A stretch of 64,000 nt of DNA from Klebsiella sp. RIT-PI-d (GCF_001187865.1 NZ_LGIT01000009.1:1488001-1552000), one strand, 5' to 3'. Shown: positions 10,818-19,727, counted from the first letter of the stretch. Notes: generated from the sequence alone by a model not told the origin. Numbers and translations are program-made.

Positions 10818-11010
10818 TCTGCTTTCCTCCTTTCTATCTCACTCTCACACATTCGCCCGTCGGGCGAGTTGAGATGACAACGTTATCGCCCGGGCTAACA
10901 GTTAAGCAGGACTAAAATAACCTGACAATTCTGGTAGCTTCAGTTAGGCTACATTGTCTGTAACAATTTCACCTGTCCTCTTGTTGCCGGTATCTGATAA
11001 GAAGCTGAAA

Positions 11011-11196
11011 ATGGAAAAAATTTATCTTGGTAATAATGTCTATGATATTGGCCTGTCAGACGGCAGCTTTTTTGCACAACCCTCAGAGGGTAACCGTATC
11101 TCAGGTTCTACCCTTGAGGAATTAGCAGAAAGTTTAGCCAGCCTACACCATTTTTCTTGTGAAGAGATCCTTGATGCAATCATGGATACGTTCTAA
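11011..11196 (+). CDS. Hypothetical 61-residue acidic protein
   Basis: I do not recognise this gene. The product starts MEKIYLGNNVYDIGLSDGSF and ends EEILDAIMDTF. The N-terminal part looks like a small beta unit and the C-terminal half (LEELAESLASLHHFSCEEILDAI) like one or two amphipathic helices. Net charge is clearly negative. The start follows AAGAAG and lies in the island that replaces pphA of E. coli. An upstream in-frame Met at 10954 would add 19 residues without a good ribosome-binding site. No signal peptide or membrane segment is seen. Confidence 0.55.
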   Translation: MEKIYLGNNVYDIGLSDGSFFAQPSEGNRISGSTLEELAESLASLHHFSCEEILDAIMDTF

Positions 11197-11308
11197 GTTC
11201 GGTTGTTAGCGCAGCGGGAATGACACTTTGTCGGCAGGTTTATTTGCCGTACTGACTGCACGTCCATCATCATGGCGCACCGCGACCCTTCTTCTGGTAG
11301 AAAACAGG

Positions 11309-11737
11309 TCAGGAGCCTGTAACCACTTTTGGAAAAATTTTATCGAACATCCAGGTAAATACGAACGTATATATTAGGAAAAATAAAATTATCCCTATTT
11401 CCATTATAAATGCCTGGATAAATGTGACATGGTACCACCACATAAACAGTGGAACTGCGATCAAAATGAAACCACTTTCAAATATCAAAGAGTGCATTAC
11501 CCTAATAAAAAAGCTTCTGTTGATGATATTATTTTTATTTTCCCACATTTCAAATAGTGTATTATAGATATAATTCCAGACTATAGCGATAAGAGACAGC
11601 GCGGCAGCGATGAAAAAGGATGATGCTACCTCGCCATTACTTATACCAGCCAGTATCATAGAGGAAAAAATAATTGCGAAGAGTTCAAATAACAGGACAT
11701 AAACCACTCTTCGTGACACTGGTTGAAGATGAACCAT
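11309..11737 (-). CDS. PACE-family (AceI-like) membrane transporter
   Basis: The 142-residue product has four predicted helices (about 12-32, 40-60, 80-100, 105-130) arranged as two bacterial transmembrane pair domains. Family motifs are present in order: RRVVYVLLFE, WNYIYNTLFEMWE, RVMHSLIFESGF and YTFVFTWMFDKIF. PACE proteins export biocides such as chlorhexidine and short-chain diamines, driven by protons; the family's key acidic residue is in the first motif (E near position 18). The gene is divergent from a TetR regulator with a palindrome between them, so local repression is likely. The substrate cannot be read from the sequence. Base composition is more AT-rich than the neighbours. Confidence 0.88.
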   Translation of the reverse strand: MVHLQPVSRRVVYVLLFELFAIIFSSMILAGISNGEVASSFFIAAALSLIAIVWNYIYNTLFEMWENKNNIINRSFFIRVMHSLIFESGFILIAVPLFMWWYHVTFIQAFIMEIGIILFFLIYTFVFTWMFDKIFPKVVTGS

Positions 11738-11804
11738 ACAAGCTCCTGAACATAAAAGACAATCAATAGATTAAACGGATGAAATAAGGTAAGTTTAGAT
11801 TAAC

Positions 11805-11816
11805 ATACGATCGTAT
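11805..11816. promoter_or_regulatory. Candidate operator between the PACE gene and tetR
   Basis: ATACGATCGTAT is a perfect 12-bp palindrome 23 bp before the tetR start and 68 bp before the PACE gene start. The position fits a TetR autoregulatory operator controlling both divergent genes. Confidence 0.55.
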
Positions 11817-11838
11817 TTAAATCAATAAAGGAGAGAGT

Positions 11839-12384
11839 ATGGCCCGTCCAAGGACACTAGATCGTGAAGCTTTGCTTAATGCCGCCGAAGCGGTGATAAG
11901 CATTGAAGGTACCCAGGCACTGTCATTTGGTGCCATTGCCATAAAAGCGGGTGTTTCCAAAGCCAGCGTGCAGTCCGTCTTTGGTACCAGAGAAAAGATT
12001 CTGGATGCCCTGCTTGAAAAATGGATGGAAAGAGAGCAAGCCAGATATGCACATCATTTGGGTGCTATGACGGATGCGAAAAGTCAGCTCCAGGCTCACA
12101 TTGGTTCTACAAAGGAGGAGTCGAATGAAGCAGGCAGCCGTGTTTTGACGTTGCTGGCCGCTCAGGTTGGCTCAGGAACTCAAAGTGAGTTTATGAAAGC
12201 CTGGTACCAAAAACGGATGGGTAATTTCGAAGTAGAAACGCCCGAAGAGCGCAAACACAGGATCCTGTATCTCGCCGCTGAAGGTGCGATCTTTATCAGA
12301 AACATGGTAGGCCATCCTATAAGCGATGCCGTCTGGAATGATATATTTCACGATCTCGAAATGATGCTTGAGGCCGGGAAATGA
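11839..12384 (+). CDS. TetR-family transcriptional regulator
   Basis: The 181-residue product has the TetR N-terminal helix-turn-helix (about 8-52), with LSFGAIAIKAGVSKASVQSVFGTREKI as recognition region written here as GVSKASVQSVFGTREKI. The rest is a helical ligand domain with no recognised signature; its C-terminus resembles the TetR_C domains that end in a DLEMMLE-type helix. The start follows AAAGGAGAGAGT. It is divergent from the PACE transporter gene and its stop codon overlaps a possible ATG of the next gene (ATGA), so the downstream lipoprotein is probably co-expressed. It is inferred to repress the transporter. Confidence 0.88.
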   Translation: MARPRTLDREALLNAAEAVISIEGTQALSFGAIAIKAGVSKASVQSVFGTREKILDALLEKWMEREQARYAHHLGAMTDAKSQLQAHIGSTKEESNEAGSRVLTLLAAQVGSGTQSEFMKAWYQKRMGNFEVETPEERKHRILYLAAEGAIFIRNMVGHPISDAVWNDIFHDLEMMLEAGK

Positions 12385-12410
12385 TAAATGCAATTATCTC
12401 CGGCGGGACG

Positions 12411-12794
12411 ATGACAAAAAAAAGCGCCAGAATCTCGCTGATCATACTTATGATGGTATCAACGATCGGCTGTAAAAGTCCGGATACGGCTAAAGGACTG
12501 GAATATAGAGCGGGTAATCGCGTTTTTTCTCTTAAAAAAGAGTGTCTGGTACAGGCATCTTCAAGAAACCCTGTATCTCCTGTTGTATTTTTTAAAGTGA
12601 AGCGTAGCGATACGTGTTCAGAAAAATTCAACGATCTCTTCCTGGATAATCTTAATAATAAGCTTACCGTTTTATTTAATGGTGACGTCATCCTGGAATC
12701 CAGGATCGTTTCTCCGATTAAGACCGAAGGGGGTTTTTACCAGTCTGCGCCAACCCAAAACGAGGCGCTGAAAATAGCGCAATTTTATAAATAA
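12411..12794 (+). CDS. Putative lipoprotein with SecD P1-head-like domain
   Basis: From MTKKSARISL the product is 127 residues with a type II signal ending STIGC (Cys 21), a weak but acceptable lipobox. The mature part has two further Cys (in KKECLVQ and SDTCSEK). The C-terminal third, KLTVLFNGDVILESRI followed by SPIKTEGG and NEALKIAQFYK, follows the pattern of the periplasmic SecD P1-head subdomain (LDG-V-x-SAP-x-I, then EEA-LA-LLR). A start at 12381 overlapping the tetR stop (ATGA) has the better ribosome-binding site (GAGG) and is equally possible; the mature protein would be the same. Function is unknown; association with a PACE exporter and TetR suggests an envelope role. Confidence 0.65.
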   Translation: MTKKSARISLIILMMVSTIGCKSPDTAKGLEYRAGNRVFSLKKECLVQASSRNPVSPVVFFKVKRSDTCSEKFNDLFLDNLNNKLTVLFNGDVILESRIVSPIKTEGGFYQSAPTQNEALKIAQFYK

Positions 12795-13034
12795 ATGAGG
12801 GCGCATCACTACCCGCTCCGTCAGTCCTTACCACGCTATAGCAGCCGAGCCCTTATCCACTTTACTAACCTGAAAACAAGAGTTAACCCGCAAAGGCACA
12901 TCTCCGTTCATTGCACCGCGGTGGTGAGGGCATAAAATTTTATCAATGACACAAAAATAGCTGGACGCCCGTGGGGATGATTATGTTATGGTTTAAGCTG
13001 AATGCAGAGAATGAGTGAATTTTTGGTGGTTCTC
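12795..13034. other. Intergenic stretch without recognisable gene
   Basis: No credible ORF lies here. It contains the short palindrome CACCGCGGTG (12914-12923) and must hold the promoter of the plus-strand sRNA SraC, which I could not place exactly. In E. coli this area borders pphA, of which I see no remnant. Confidence 0.5.
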
Positions 13035-13073
13035 AGCGTGAAGCCGTGAAAAACACTTAGCATTCAACAAGAT

Positions 13074-13176
13074 AAAAAGAGACCGAATACGATTCCTGTA
13101 TTCGGTCCAGGGAAATGGCTCCAGAGAAAGAGCCGTGCGCTAAAAGTTGGCATTAATGCAGGCTTAGTCGCCGTGC
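13074..13176 (-). ncRNA. sdsR: SdsR (RyeB) small RNA
   Basis: The minus strand from 13176 reads GCACGGCGACTAAGCCTGCA and continues with near identity to E. coli SdsR, including the internal segment CATTTCCCTGGACCG. It ends with the terminator stem GACCGAATAC / GTATTCGGTC and TTTTT at 13074-13078. Length (about 103 nt) fits. SdsR is a sigma-S dependent Hfq/ProQ-binding sRNA that represses ompD, tolC and other mRNAs, accumulates in stationary phase, and pairs fully with SraC. Confidence 0.92.
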
Positions 13177-13261
13177 TTAATAATAATAGTTGACCATACC
13201 AGGTTTTCCAGTCTGATGTAAAAGTGACCAGAAATATCGCCTGAGTGTCGCGTCAAAAAAA

Positions 13262-13311
13262 GAAAAAAACCGCAGCTTTTCATCACGATAAGCCCGCGGT
13301 TTTTTTATTGG
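13262..13311. terminator. Bidirectional terminator between SraC and yebY
   Basis: CCGC-A-GCTT and AAGC-CC-GCGG form a stem flanked by A-rich sequence on the left and T-rich on the right, so it can end both SraC (plus) and yebY (minus). Confidence 0.75.
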
Positions 13312-13330
13312 AAATAATCCTGTTCTTTCA

Positions 13331-13672
13331 TCACTGACAGAGTTTTTGCGCCCGCTCAATAAACGGTGCCAGGCTCATTTTTTGCCCCGGATGCTGCGGA
13401 TCGTCAATCTGGATCACGCTCAAGGGTTGCCCGCTCATCTTACCGTCTTTAATTTGCTGTTGAGCAATGTCATTCAGCGGATACTGTACCAGCGTTGAAG
13501 GATTAATGACCATTAGCGCATTGCCAGGTCTGCACGTTAACATCACTTCTTCCCGGTTAAACGCCCATTTGTCTTTGCCTATGTCAAAACGACTGACGGT
13601 AATTAAACCCGGGGCCGCCAGTGCGGAGGCTGAAGTCGTCAGTAAAACAGCTAACATCACAATTTTTTTCAT
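13331..13672 (-). CDS. yebY: YebY, periplasmic DUF2511 protein of the copper cluster
   Basis: The 113-residue product has a signal peptide ending ALAA and the conserved YebY core [20 protein letters not shown] plus [12 protein letters not shown], with two Cys likely forming a disulphide. It is the last gene of yobA-yebZ-yebY, 16 bp after yebZ. The cluster is linked to periplasmic copper handling; the role of YebY itself is not established. The start [11 protein letters not shown] gives the E. coli length; the frame is open 24 codons upstream into yebZ. Confidence 0.92.
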   Translation of the reverse strand: MKKIVMLAVLLTTSASALAAPGLITVSRFDIGKDKWAFNREEVMLTCRPGNALMVINPSTLVQYPLNDIAQQQIKDGKMSGQPLSVIQIDDPQHPGQKMSLAPFIERAQKLCQ

Positions 13673-13688
13673 GGTTTTCGCCAGTTGT

Positions 13689-14558
13689 TCAGAAAGGCTC
13701 CCAGGTGGCAAACAGGCTAACAACTGCCAGTACCAGCGCCCCAAGGACCATTTCAGTTTGAGTCATACGAATAAAAAAGCTCTGCGCACGCGCGTTATCG
13801 CGGTTCATTCGGGGGACCAGGATATAACGGTTCACCAGCGCAATGGCAACCATCAGCCCAACCAGTACGCATTTAAGCAGCAGTGCTCGCCCATAAGCAG
13901 AGGAGCTAAATAGCGCCCCCTGAATAAGCCATGCATTGTTGATGCCGGTAATAAGTATCCCTGCGACGGCGAGGTGCCCGTAACGCGAAAAGCGCATCAT
14001 GGCATAAATGGCTGACTGTCGTCTGCGCCCATTCGCCAGCTTCAGACAGGCGATAAAGACAGGCAACCCGCCGATCCAAACCGAGCCACAGAGTAAATGC
14101 ACAACCTGATTAGCCCGATGCGCTATACCCGTAAAGCCCGCATGCATTGCTGCGTGGCCCACGCTCGCCTGAAGGATTAACTGTGCGCCGAGAAGCATCA
14201 GTAATACCGCGAGATGGCGCCGTGGCAATATGACAGCTATCGCCAGCGTTATCATACCGATCACAATCTGCCATTGCCAGATAGCGCCAAATTGGGTGCC
14301 GGCTACCGCCCGCCAGATACCGGGTTTCCAGACATCTGACCAGCCGCCGGCCATAATACCGCCCTGCACCATCAAGAGCAGGAGCGCAGTCAACGCATTC
14401 AGCGTCAGCAGGAGGCGGAGAAATAAGCTAAAACGGCGGGCGAGACGTTCACGCAGCGCATCGGGAGCCAGCCAGGCACAAAAAAACACGCAGCCAAAAC
14501 CCAGCATTAGCGCGGCAAAATGAACGAAACGCAGTCCTGTCCACACTTCCTCCAGCAT
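13689..14558 (-). CDS. yebZ: CopD-type membrane protein YebZ
   Basis: The 289-residue integral membrane protein has about eight helices and belongs to the CopD family. Conserved histidines occur in helices, for example in [10 protein letters not shown] near the N-terminus, [11 protein letters not shown] and [15 protein letters not shown]. CopD proteins move copper across or handle it at the inner membrane with a periplasmic CopC partner, here YobA encoded 1 bp upstream. The copper role is known for relatives and inferred here. Confidence 0.93.
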   Translation of the reverse strand: MLEEVWTGLRFVHFAALMLGFGCVFFCAWLAPDALRERLARRFSLFLRLLLTLNALTALLLLMVQGGIMAGGWSDVWKPGIWRAVAGTQFGAIWQWQIVIGMITLAIAVILPRRHLAVLLMLLGAQLILQASVGHAAMHAGFTGIAHRANQVVHLLCGSVWIGGLPVFIACLKLANGRRRQSAIYAMMRFSRYGHLAVAGILITGINNAWLIQGALFSSSAYGRALLLKCVLVGLMVAIALVNRYILVPRMNRDNARAQSFFIRMTQTEMVLGALVLAVVSLFATWEPF

Positions 14559-14559
14559 G

Positions 14560-14934
14560 TTATTTCACGCTAAAGTGATATTGTCCCTGCGTCTTATGCC
14601 CGTCGACCGAAACAACATGCCAGTCTACGGTATACTGCCCTGGTGTGAGAGGCTGATTCAGCGGCACAATCAGCTGAGTTGGATCTTTTTCATTACGTTT
14701 CGCGTTGCCGGTATCAATGATTGCCTGGGCGGGGCCGGTTACTGTCAGACCGCTAAAGTTCGCCTCAATACCTTCAGAGAAATTCAGCGTTAACGCCTGA
14801 GGCGCTGCCGCAACTTCCGCATCCGCTGCCGGATACTGATGTTTAAGATGCGCATGAGCAAAAACAGCAGGCGTCGTTAATAATGCACTGACCAGAAGGA
14901 CTATGCTGCGTACAGAAGAGGCCGTAAACGTCAT
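14560..14934 (-). CDS. yobA: CopC-like periplasmic copper protein YobA
   Basis: The 124-residue product has a signal peptide ending VFAHAHL, so that His becomes the first residue of the mature protein. The mature domain is a small beta barrel, with the Cu(II) site residues expected at the N-terminal His and in [14 protein letters not shown]. No methionine-rich Cu(I) loop is visible, so a single Cu(II) site is likely. It is first in yobA-yebZ-yebY and divergent from holE across 136 bp. Confidence 0.93.
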   Translation of the reverse strand: MTFTASSVRSIVLLVSALLTTPAVFAHAHLKHQYPAADAEVAAAPQALTLNFSEGIEANFSGLTVTGPAQAIIDTGNAKRNEKDPTQLIVPLNQPLTPGQYTVDWHVVSVDGHKTQGQYHFSVK

Positions 14935-14959
14935 GATGTCATTCCTTTTTGTTATGTAA

Positions 14960-14986
14960 TTGCACCAAAGAATAACTCTGTATAAT
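14960..14986 (+). promoter_or_regulatory. Probable holE promoter
   Basis: TTGCAC (14960-14965) and a perfect TATAAT (14981-14986) are separated by 15 bp, short for sigma-70, about 85 bp before the holE start. Confidence 0.5.
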
Positions 14987-15070
14987 GCCTTAGTCGAGAA
15001 TAGTCACTGGCAGACGTGTTATTCTGCGCCAACCCCGGAAACTTTTGCATGTTTGAGACAGGAGAGAGCG

Positions 15071-15301
15071 ATGCAAACCAATCTAGCCCAGCTTCCCCAG
15101 CAGGAGATGGACAAAATTAATGTTGATCTGGCCGCCGCGTCCGTCGCGTTTAAAGAGCGTTACAATATGCCCATCGTGGCCGAGATGGTGGAGCGGGAGC
15201 AGCCTGAACATCTGCGCGACTGGTTTCGCCAGCGGCTGATCGCTCATCGTCTCGCCTCAGTTAATTTGTCACGCCTGCCCTGGGAACCCAGAAGCAAGTA
15301 A
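15071..15301 (+). CDS. holE: DNA polymerase III theta subunit
   Basis: HolE binds the proofreading subunit epsilon (DnaQ) in the Pol III core. The 76-residue product preserves the family core [20 protein letters not shown] and [16 protein letters not shown]. The start at MQTNLAQL, after GGAGAGAGCG, gives the E. coli length; a longer frame begins at 14960 inside the promoter. exoX follows 33 bp downstream, so the yobB gene found between them in E. coli is absent. Confidence 0.95.
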   Translation: MQTNLAQLPQQEMDKINVDLAAASVAFKERYNMPIVAEMVEREQPEHLRDWFRQRLIAHRLASVNLSRLPWEPRSK

Positions 15302-15334
15302 GCGTGATGTATTACGTCAATTCAGGAGTCAACC

Positions 15335-15997
15335 ATGCTGCGCGTCATTGATACCGAAACCTGCGATTTACAGGGCGGTGTAGTCGAAATTGCCTCGGTG
15401 GACGTGGTGGACGGGAAGATCACCAATCCCATGAGCCATCTGGTTCGTCCGGACCGTCCGATTAGCCCGCAGGCCATGGCTATACACCGGATCACCGAGT
15501 CTATGGTTGCAGACCAGCCGTGGATTGAAGAGGTGCTACCGTTCTACCAGGGCAGCCCATGGTATGTCGCGCACAACGCCAGTTTTGATCGCCGGGTTTT
15601 ACCTGAGATGAATGGCGAGTGGATCTGTACCATGAAAATGGCGCGTCGTCTGTGGCCGGGAATAAAGTACAGCAATATGGGTCTGTATAAATCGCGCAAT
15701 CTGAGCGTCGAAACGCCACCAGGATTACATCATCACCGCGCCTTATATGACTGCTATATCACGGCTGCGCTGCTTATCGACATTATTAAGACTTCGGGCT
15801 GGACGCCGGAAGAGATGGTCGACGTCACCGGACGCCCCGGCCTTGTCTCCACCTTTAGCTTTGGCAAATATCGCGGAAAGCCAGTGGCTGAAGTTGCTGA
15901 GCGCGATCCGGGCTATCTGCGCTGGCTGTTTAACAACCTCGACAGAATGAGCCCGGAAATGCGCCTGACCCTTAAGCACTATCTGGATAAAGCCTGA
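15335..15997 (+). CDS. exoX: Exodeoxyribonuclease X
   Basis: ExoX is a 3'-5' DEDDh exonuclease used in methyl-directed mismatch repair. The 220-residue product shows the three exonuclease motifs: [22 protein letters not shown] and [15 protein letters not shown], and a C-terminal domain with [20 protein letters not shown]. Start follows CAGGAGTCAACC. Its last 19 bp overlap the end of the convergent ptrB. Confidence 0.96.
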   Translation: MLRVIDTETCDLQGGVVEIASVDVVDGKITNPMSHLVRPDRPISPQAMAIHRITESMVADQPWIEEVLPFYQGSPWYVAHNASFDRRVLPEMNGEWICTMKMARRLWPGIKYSNMGLYKSRNLSVETPPGLHHHRALYDCYITAALLIDIIKTSGWTPEEMVDVTGRPGLVSTFSFGKYRGKPVAEVAERDPGYLRWLFNNLDRMSPEMRLTLKHYLDKA

Positions 15998-18054
15998 TCT
16001 GCGTTTTTTCCTGATAACCAGCCTTGCGCAAGCGCGATAAGAAAGGTGTACTCCATAGCGACACCTTCATAGCTCTTGAAGCGCCCGGACTTACCGCCGT
16101 GCCCGGAGTCCATATCGGTACAAAGCAGCAACACATTCTCATCGGTTTTCAGCTCACGCAGCCGGGCCACCCACTTTGCCGGTTCCCAGTACTGAACCTG
16201 AGAGTCGTGGAGCCCGGTGGTGACCAGCAGATGCGGATACGCTTTCGCCCCGACATTATCGTACGGACTGTAACTTTTCATATAGTTATAGTAGGTTTCA
16301 TCTTTCGGATTCCCCCACTCTTCAAACTCACCGGTGGTCAGCGGGATAGATTCATCCAGCATGGTTGTGACGACATCCACAAACGGCACCTGAGCAATGA
16401 TCCCGTGGAAAAGATCGGGACGCTGGTTGATGGCTGCGCCCATGAGCATCCCGCCTGCACTGCCGCCCATACCGAAGCATAATCCTGGGTCGCCATAGCC
16501 TTGCCTTAACAGTCCCTCACACACATCAAGATAATCGTTAAAGGTGTTTTTCTTCTGCAGAAACTTGCCCTCCTCGTACCAGTGCTGACCCAGTTCTCCT
16601 CCGCCCCGCACGTGGGCAATAGCAAAAACAAACCCACGATCGAGCAGGCTCAGGCGGCTACTGCTGAAATCCGCATCCATACTGCTGCCATAAGAGCCAT
16701 AGCCATACACCAGCAGCGGGTTTTTACCTTTTTGAAAATGCTGGCGGTGATAAACCAGCGAAACCGGAACTTCAGTTCCATCGCGAACGACAATCCAGAT
16801 ATGTTCGCTGCGATAAAGATTACCGTCGAAGCCGGCGACGTCGGACTGTTTCAGCACCTGGCGTTCGCCGGTGTCCATATCCAGTTCGAACAGGGTATCC
16901 GGGGTGGTCATTGACGAGTAGCCATAACGCAGGCGCGACGTCTCCGGCTCCGGATTATAGGCAAGCCATGTCACATAGGCCGGATCGTCAAAGGCAATGC
17001 CCGTCACTTCGCGTGTCTTACGATTGATTTGCCGCAGACTGGTCAGCCCTCGCTGGCGCTCCTCGACCACCAGCCAGTCGGTGAACAGCGTAAAGCCTTC
17101 CAGCATAATGTCCTCCCGCGCCGGAATAAGCACTTCCCACTGTTGCTCATCGCGTACGCGACTGCGGTAAAGACCGAAGTTTTTGCCATCACGATTAGAG
17201 CGGATGTAGAACTTATGCTGATAGTGATCAAGGCTATATTCATGATCTTTACGACGGGCTAAAAATGGCATTGGCTGGGCGTCTGCCAGGGAAGCATCCA
17301 ACAGCAACATTTCGCTGGTCGTCGCACTGGAAAGCGCGATCAGGACAAAATGCTGTGAGGTGGTTTTATGCAATCCTACGTAAAAGGTTTCATCATGCTC
17401 TTCGTAGATCAGCTCATCTGATGCCGACGAGGTGCCCACCATGTGCCGCCAGACCTGATAAGGCAGTAGCGTCACCGGATGCTTACGTACGTAGTAAAGC
17501 GTTTGAGAGTCGTTGCCCCAGACAAAATCAGGAGAGATGTTATCCAGCAGCTCCGGATACCAGTTACCCGTTTGCAGATTGCGCAGCCGCAGGCCATATT
17601 GACGCCGTGATAGATAATCTTCCGCCAGCGCCATAATCGTGTTATCGGGAGACACCGCCATTCCGCCAAGCGTATAAAACTCGCTGTGTGCGGCACGTTT
17701 GTTGGCGTCGAGCAGAAGTTCCCAGTCATCCCATTCCGCCAGCAGCACCGACTGACGCTGATAAATGGCATATTCACAGCCGGGTTCATAAATATGCCGA
17801 TAGCGGTAACCGTTTTTTGTCCACGGGGCAGAAACTTCCCGCTGCGGGATGCGCGCCACAATTTCCTCCAGGATACGATCCTGTAAGACCTGCTGCGTCG
17901 CCATAATCCGATGACCGTAACGGTTTTCATCCTGAAGATAACCAAGCACGTCAGGATCGGAACGGTCGTCATCGCGCAGCCAATAGTAATTATCGGTGCG
18001 CGTGTCGCCGTGTAGGGTCATGGTATGTGGAATACGTTTGGCTTTCGGTGGCAT
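15979..18054 (-). CDS. ptrB: Oligopeptidase B (protease II)
   Basis: PtrB is a cytosolic serine peptidase of the prolyl oligopeptidase family cleaving short peptides after Arg or Lys. The roughly 691-residue product has an N-terminal beta-propeller (about 75-410) and a C-terminal alpha/beta hydrolase domain with the nucleophile motif [12 protein letters not shown] and the catalytic His in [12 protein letters not shown]. The start [10 protein letters not shown] matches the usual N-terminus; an in-frame ATG at 18078 would add MKKQKNRS and cannot be excluded. Confidence 0.96.
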   Translation of the reverse strand: MPPKAKRIPHTMTLHGDTRTDNYYWLRDDDRSDPDVLGYLQDENRYGHRIMATQQVLQDRILEEIVARIPQREVSAPWTKNGYRYRHIYEPGCEYAIYQRQSVLLAEWDDWELLLDANKRAAHSEFYTLGGMAVSPDNTIMALAEDYLSRRQYGLRLRNLQTGNWYPELLDNISPDFVWGNDSQTLYYVRKHPVTLLPYQVWRHMVGTSSASDELIYEEHDETFYVGLHKTTSQHFVLIALSSATTSEMLLLDASLADAQPMPFLARRKDHEYSLDHYQHKFYIRSNRDGKNFGLYRSRVRDEQQWEVLIPAREDIMLEGFTLFTDWLVVEERQRGLTSLRQINRKTREVTGIAFDDPAYVTWLAYNPEPETSRLRYGYSSMTTPDTLFELDMDTGERQVLKQSDVAGFDGNLYRSEHIWIVVRDGTEVPVSLVYHRQHFQKGKNPLLVYGYGSYGSSMDADFSSSRLSLLDRGFVFAIAHVRGGGELGQHWYEEGKFLQKKNTFNDYLDVCEGLLRQGYGDPGLCFGMGGSAGGMLMGAAINQRPDLFHGIIAQVPFVDVVTTMLDESIPLTTGEFEEWGNPKDETYYNYMKSYSPYDNVGAKAYPHLLVTTGLHDSQVQYWEPAKWVARLRELKTDENVLLLCTDMDSGHGGKSGRFKSYEGVAMEYTFLIALAQGWLSGKNADQALSR

Positions 18055-18141
18055 AGATCGGTTCTTTTGCTTTTTCACATCCTATAAGGTTGGCAAAAGA
18101 CGCCAGCGATGCAAGCGAAACGCAGGGACTTTCCGCACGAA

Positions 18142-18801
18142 TTACTCAGGAAGCGCCTGTTTTTGCTGTTTAAGATCCTGCTCGACACCCTCGCGGACCT
18201 CCTGCGGAATGTTGAGCGCATCGCCGAGGGCCGTAAGATAGCTGCGCTCCATAAAGTGATCGACATCGATAGCGGCACAGCTGAGAAAGTAGAGTTCCAG
18301 CGCTTCTTCTTCATTGGCCACATCACGTGCCAGCCGCTGCGGATCGAGAGGTTGTTCAATGGCCTGAGCGACCAGCGCTCTGCCCTGCTCCTCGACACCC
18401 GATTCACGCAGCTGCGCCTCAATGGCCGCCCGCTCGCTGTCGTCAATATGACCGTCACTTTTGGCCGCAAAAACCAGCGCCAGAATCAGTCGCTCGGTTC
18501 GTTTATCAAGCGGCGTTGTCTGCGTACCGTAATGGGGTTCGTCCCGATGCGCCTCGCGAATTTTATCTTTGTATTTATTCCATAATACCGTGCCAGCAAC
18601 GGCACCGCCGCCCATTAACAACGCGCCGGTTCCGTATTTGCTTAGCAACTTGCGTGAGGATTTATTTGCCACCAGTAAACCGGCCAGGCCACCAAGCGCA
18701 CCGGGGCCGAGCAGCTTGCTAAGCCCCTGTTCGCCAGATGCAGAAGAAGAAACGCCTTTTTGCGCCAGAAGTGATTGAAGCTGATTGAGCCAGTTTGCCA
18801 T
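18142..18801 (-). CDS. yebE: YebE, DUF533 inner-membrane protein
   Basis: The 219-residue product matches YebE in length. It has a Gly-rich hydrophobic segment (about 30-75, with [19 protein letters not shown] and [21 protein letters not shown]) and a C-terminal acidic helical domain resembling TerB-like folds ([20 protein letters not shown]). In E. coli it belongs to the Cpx envelope-stress regulon; I did not find a convincing CpxR box here. Function is unknown. The ribosome-binding site GGAGGGGG is strong. Confidence 0.93.
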   Translation of the reverse strand: MANWLNQLQSLLAQKGVSSSASGEQGLSKLLGPGALGGLAGLLVANKSSRKLLSKYGTGALLMGGGAVAGTVLWNKYKDKIREAHRDEPHYGTQTTPLDKRTERLILALVFAAKSDGHIDDSERAAIEAQLRESGVEEQGRALVAQAIEQPLDPQRLARDVANEEEALELYFLSCAAIDVDHFMERSYLTALGDALNIPQEVREGVEQDLKQQKQALPE

Positions 18802-18895
18802 ACATACCCCCTCCGTTTAGCTGCGATATATTCAGCGTAAGCGAAGGGACGTAAGAAAGTGTCAAGGCGACAAAAGGTGCGAAAATTACTGTCGG

Positions 18896-19255
18896 TTATC
18901 GGCTCTGATAGCTGGCAGTGCCTCCTGCACAGTCGACCTGCACCAGATAATGCAGATCCGCGCTTTTACCCCGTACCGTAAGAGGCACCTTCCACTGGCC
19001 TTCGGCGCCCGTTACTTCTTTACTGTCGACCCATACAACGGGATCTGCCTGGCCGATTTTCTGACGATCGTCAGCCCAGCGCACGATACGATTTTGCTGG
19101 TAGTCGCGTTTAACACTGGCTGCAATTCCGCTGGCGTCCAGCTTTTCGCAGTTCGGAAATTTAACCGTCTTAGGATGCGGATCGTGACTTACCGCCTGTA
19201 CTGATGCGCTACCCGCTAATAGCAGAAGGCATAAAAGCGCTCCACGTTTATGCAT
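18896..19255 (-). CDS. yebF: YebF, secreted small protein
   Basis: The 119-residue precursor has a Sec signal ([21 protein letters not shown]) and a mature domain with two Cys (FPNCEKL, VDCAGG) forming the known disulphide. In E. coli YebF reaches the medium through porins and resembles the colicin M immunity protein fold. It is downstream of yebG in the same direction with an 80-bp gap and may share the SOS promoter. Confidence 0.93.
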   Translation of the reverse strand: MHKRGALLCLLLLAGSASVQAVSHDPHPKTVKFPNCEKLDASGIAASVKRDYQQNRIVRWADDRQKIGQADPVVWVDSKEVTGAEGQWKVPLTVRGKSADLHYLVQVDCAGGTASYQSR

Positions 19256-19335
19256 TATTTTCTCCTTAAGACCCCATCATTACGCAGGGATTGAAGAAAA
19301 AGCATGGTACAAAACGGCAGGAGCGCAAGTGGCTG

Positions 19336-19623
19336 TCAGGCAGCTTTTGTCCGTTTAGCCGACGCTTCATCTGCCACGGCTTTTGGCGCGGGAAGCTTCC
19401 CGGCTTTAAGCAGGGTACCCAGCACATCTTTTTGTTCGGCAAGCCACATAGCCATGACTTCACGCTGCTCGTCTTCCAGCGTTACCGGCGACTGGCTTAA
19501 CCAATTACCCAACACTTCCGCCAGATCGAGCATTTTGTCATACGCATCGGCGTCCTTCTTGCTGGCAAAAGACATTTTTTCCTCACCTTCACGGATCACA
19601 ACGTATTTAACTTCAACCGCCAT
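19336..19623 (-). CDS. yebG: YebG, SOS-induced protein
   Basis: The 95-residue product starts MAVEVKYVVIREGEEKMSF, the invariant YebG N-terminus, and has the helical core DEQREVMAMWLAEQKDVLGT. The tail (KAVADEASAKRTKAA) is variable. It is a DNA-damage inducible protein of unknown biochemical role. A LexA box lies 17 bp upstream of the start codon. A Met six codons upstream falls next to the LexA box and is unlikely to be used. Confidence 0.94.
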   Translation of the reverse strand: MAVEVKYVVIREGEEKMSFASKKDADAYDKMLDLAEVLGNWLSQSPVTLEDEQREVMAMWLAEQKDVLGTLLKAGKLPAPKAVADEASAKRTKAA

Positions 19624-19640
19624 TTTGCAGCCCCATATCA

Positions 19641-19656
19641 CTGTAATTTTATACAG
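19641..19656 (-). promoter_or_regulatory. LexA box of yebG
   Basis: CTGTAATTTTATACAG matches the SOS box CTGT-N8-ACAG exactly and lies just before yebG, a known LexA target. Confidence 0.92.
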
Positions 19657-19711
19657 TATATCACCCGTTTTTTAAAGAATCAATCCGTGAAATAAAGACC
19701 AACGAAGACAG

Positions 19712-19727
19712 ACGCAAACGTTTTCGT
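19712..19727. promoter_or_regulatory. PurR operator of purT
   Basis: ACGCAAACGTTTTCGT is a full match to the Pur box consensus, 37 bp before purT, which is a PurR-repressed gene in E. coli. Confidence 0.93.

Larger units (their letters stand above)
13035..13311 (+). ncRNA. sraC: SraC (RyeA) antisense RNA, approximate ends
   Basis: In E. coli and Salmonella the roughly 250-275 nt SraC RNA is transcribed opposite SdsR. Here the plus strand keeps the whole SdsR complement plus the conserved segment CCAGGTTTTCCAGTCTGATG (from about 13199). The 3' end is placed at the strong hairpin with T-run at 13262-13311. The 5' end is an estimate from the E. coli arrangement. Confidence 0.55.

Noticed and set aside
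10853-10867. Hairpin TCGCCC-GTC-GGGCGA after yebW as terminator
   Set aside because: No T-run follows in either direction; left unassigned.
13177-13359. 60-codon minus-strand ORF upstream of SdsR
   Set aside because: It overlaps the SraC antisense region, the bidirectional terminator and the end of yebY, and has no ribosome-binding site.
18802-18895. CpxR box upstream of yebE
   Set aside because: GTAAG repeats are present but with wrong spacing for GTAAA-N5-GTAAA.
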